Shown here piece after piece: positions 5,060-5,434 of a stretch of 5,434 bases of DNA. Below the pieces are notes generated by a model, which had not been told where the DNA came from, did not search any database, and saw nothing but the letters and a program-made list of their open reading frames with translations. The stretch is from positions 1-5,434 of the forward strand of contig QNAF01000191.1 of assembly GCA_003641405.1 (NCBI GenBank), in the 5' to 3' direction. This DNA comes from Candidatus Zixiibacteriota bacterium (GTDB lineage: Bacteria > Zixibacteria > MSB-5A5 > GN15 > FEB-12). Both the position numbers and the translations under genes were made by a program. How positions within the stretch are numbered: position 1 is the stretch's first letter; each line of letters starts with the position of its first letter.

Positions 5060-5434
5060 TGAACAGAAGAATCGGCGTGTATGTTTGCCATTGCGGCGGC
5101 AATATCTCGGACTATGTAGATGTAGACAAAGTCAGGGACGGCGTACAAAATGACGAGGGAGTAGTTATATCCAAGACAACTATGTTCGCGTGTTCTGATG
5201 CCGCCCAGGAAGAGATTATAGAGGATATCAAGACTGAGAATCTTGATGGTATAGTGGTAGCTTCATGTTCGCCTAAACTCCACCTTTTCACCTTTCGCGC
5301 TATGGCGGTGAGGGCCGGGTTAAATCCATACCAGTATGTGCAGGTCAATCTCAGGGAACAGGATTCCTGGGTACACCAGCACGATATGGGCAAGGCTACT
5401 GAAAAGGGTATCCGTCTTGTAAGGGCTGGTATTG
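5056..5434 (+). CDS. hdrA: Second HdrA-like protein, N-terminal part only
   Basis: 126 codons are visible before the right edge, so the gene is cut. The sequence is the characteristic HdrA N-terminal domain: RIGVYVCHCGGNISDYVDVD (residues 5-24), TTMFACSDAAQEEI (41-54), IVVASCSPKLH (65-75), then GLNPYQYVQVNLREQDSWVH split over 88-107 and KATEKGIRLVRAGI at the end. Key cysteines are Cys11, Cys13, Cys46 and Cys70. Complete HdrA proteins carry FAD and several 4Fe-4S clusters and are the electron-splitting hub of heterodisulfide-reductase-type complexes. The start overlaps the previous stop as ATGA. GAGGA (5044-5048) is 7 bases upstream of ATG 5056; ATG 5059 is also possible. The fusion protein upstream lacks exactly this domain, so the two could form a heteromeric HdrA pair. 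The family is certain; the full domain content and partner genes lie outside the window. Confidence 0.95.
   Translation, partial: MMNRRIGVYVCHCGGNISDYVDVDKVRDGVQNDEGVVISKTTMFACSDAAQEEIIEDIKTENLDGIVVASCSPKLHLFTFRAMAVRAGLNPYQYVQVNLREQDSWVHQHDMGKATEKGIRLVRAGI

Overview
The window looks like part of the genome of an anaerobic bacterium. The genes use good Shine-Dalgarno sites, base composition is close to 50% GC by eye, and the products are Hdr/Mvh-type flavin and iron-sulfur redox proteins typical of strict anaerobes. A sulfate-reducing Desulfobacterota or a sediment Dehalococcoidia-like Chloroflexota would fit, but nothing here fixes the lineage.

Layout. Positions 1-326 (minus strand) hold the 5' part of a gene for an iron-sulfur protein of the sulfhydrogenase beta / anaerobic sulfite reductase A type. 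It runs off the left edge and appears to lack the family's N-terminal region. Positions 327 to about 1018 contain no intact gene. On the minus strand there are recognisable but broken pieces of a sigma-54-dependent AAA+ activator: conserved segments in more than one frame, with at least two in-frame stops. A sigma-70-like promoter at 1019-1046 then leads into an ArsR-family repressor gene (1076-1414). An 88-bp gap with a second promoter leads into a tightly packed plus-strand operon: a TusA-family sulfur carrier (1503-1757), an MvhD/FlpD-like protein (1754-2191), a 929-residue HdrA protein with a complete glutamate-synthase-small-subunit (GltD/NfnB-like) module inserted in its middle (2270-5059), and the first 126 codons of a second HdrA that continues past the right edge (from 5056). 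Two of the junctions are 4-base ATGA overlaps.

How the genes may work together (inference). TusA would supply or accept protein-bound persulfide sulfur. The HdrA/GltD fusion combines an HdrA FAD and iron-sulfur core with a pyridine-nucleotide flavin module that resembles NADPH-using enzymes. The second HdrA adds the N-terminal domain that the fusion lacks. The MvhD-like protein would be the usual electron-delivery partner, but it has lost the Cys-rich start of its family. This suggests a soluble complex coupling NAD(P)H or ferredoxin redox chemistry to thiol, disulfide or persulfide chemistry, under a local ArsR regulator. A 10-bp motif (CGCACATRCG) occurs in both the arsR promoter region and the operon promoter, and is a candidate operator. 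No HdrB or HdrC gene lies within the window.
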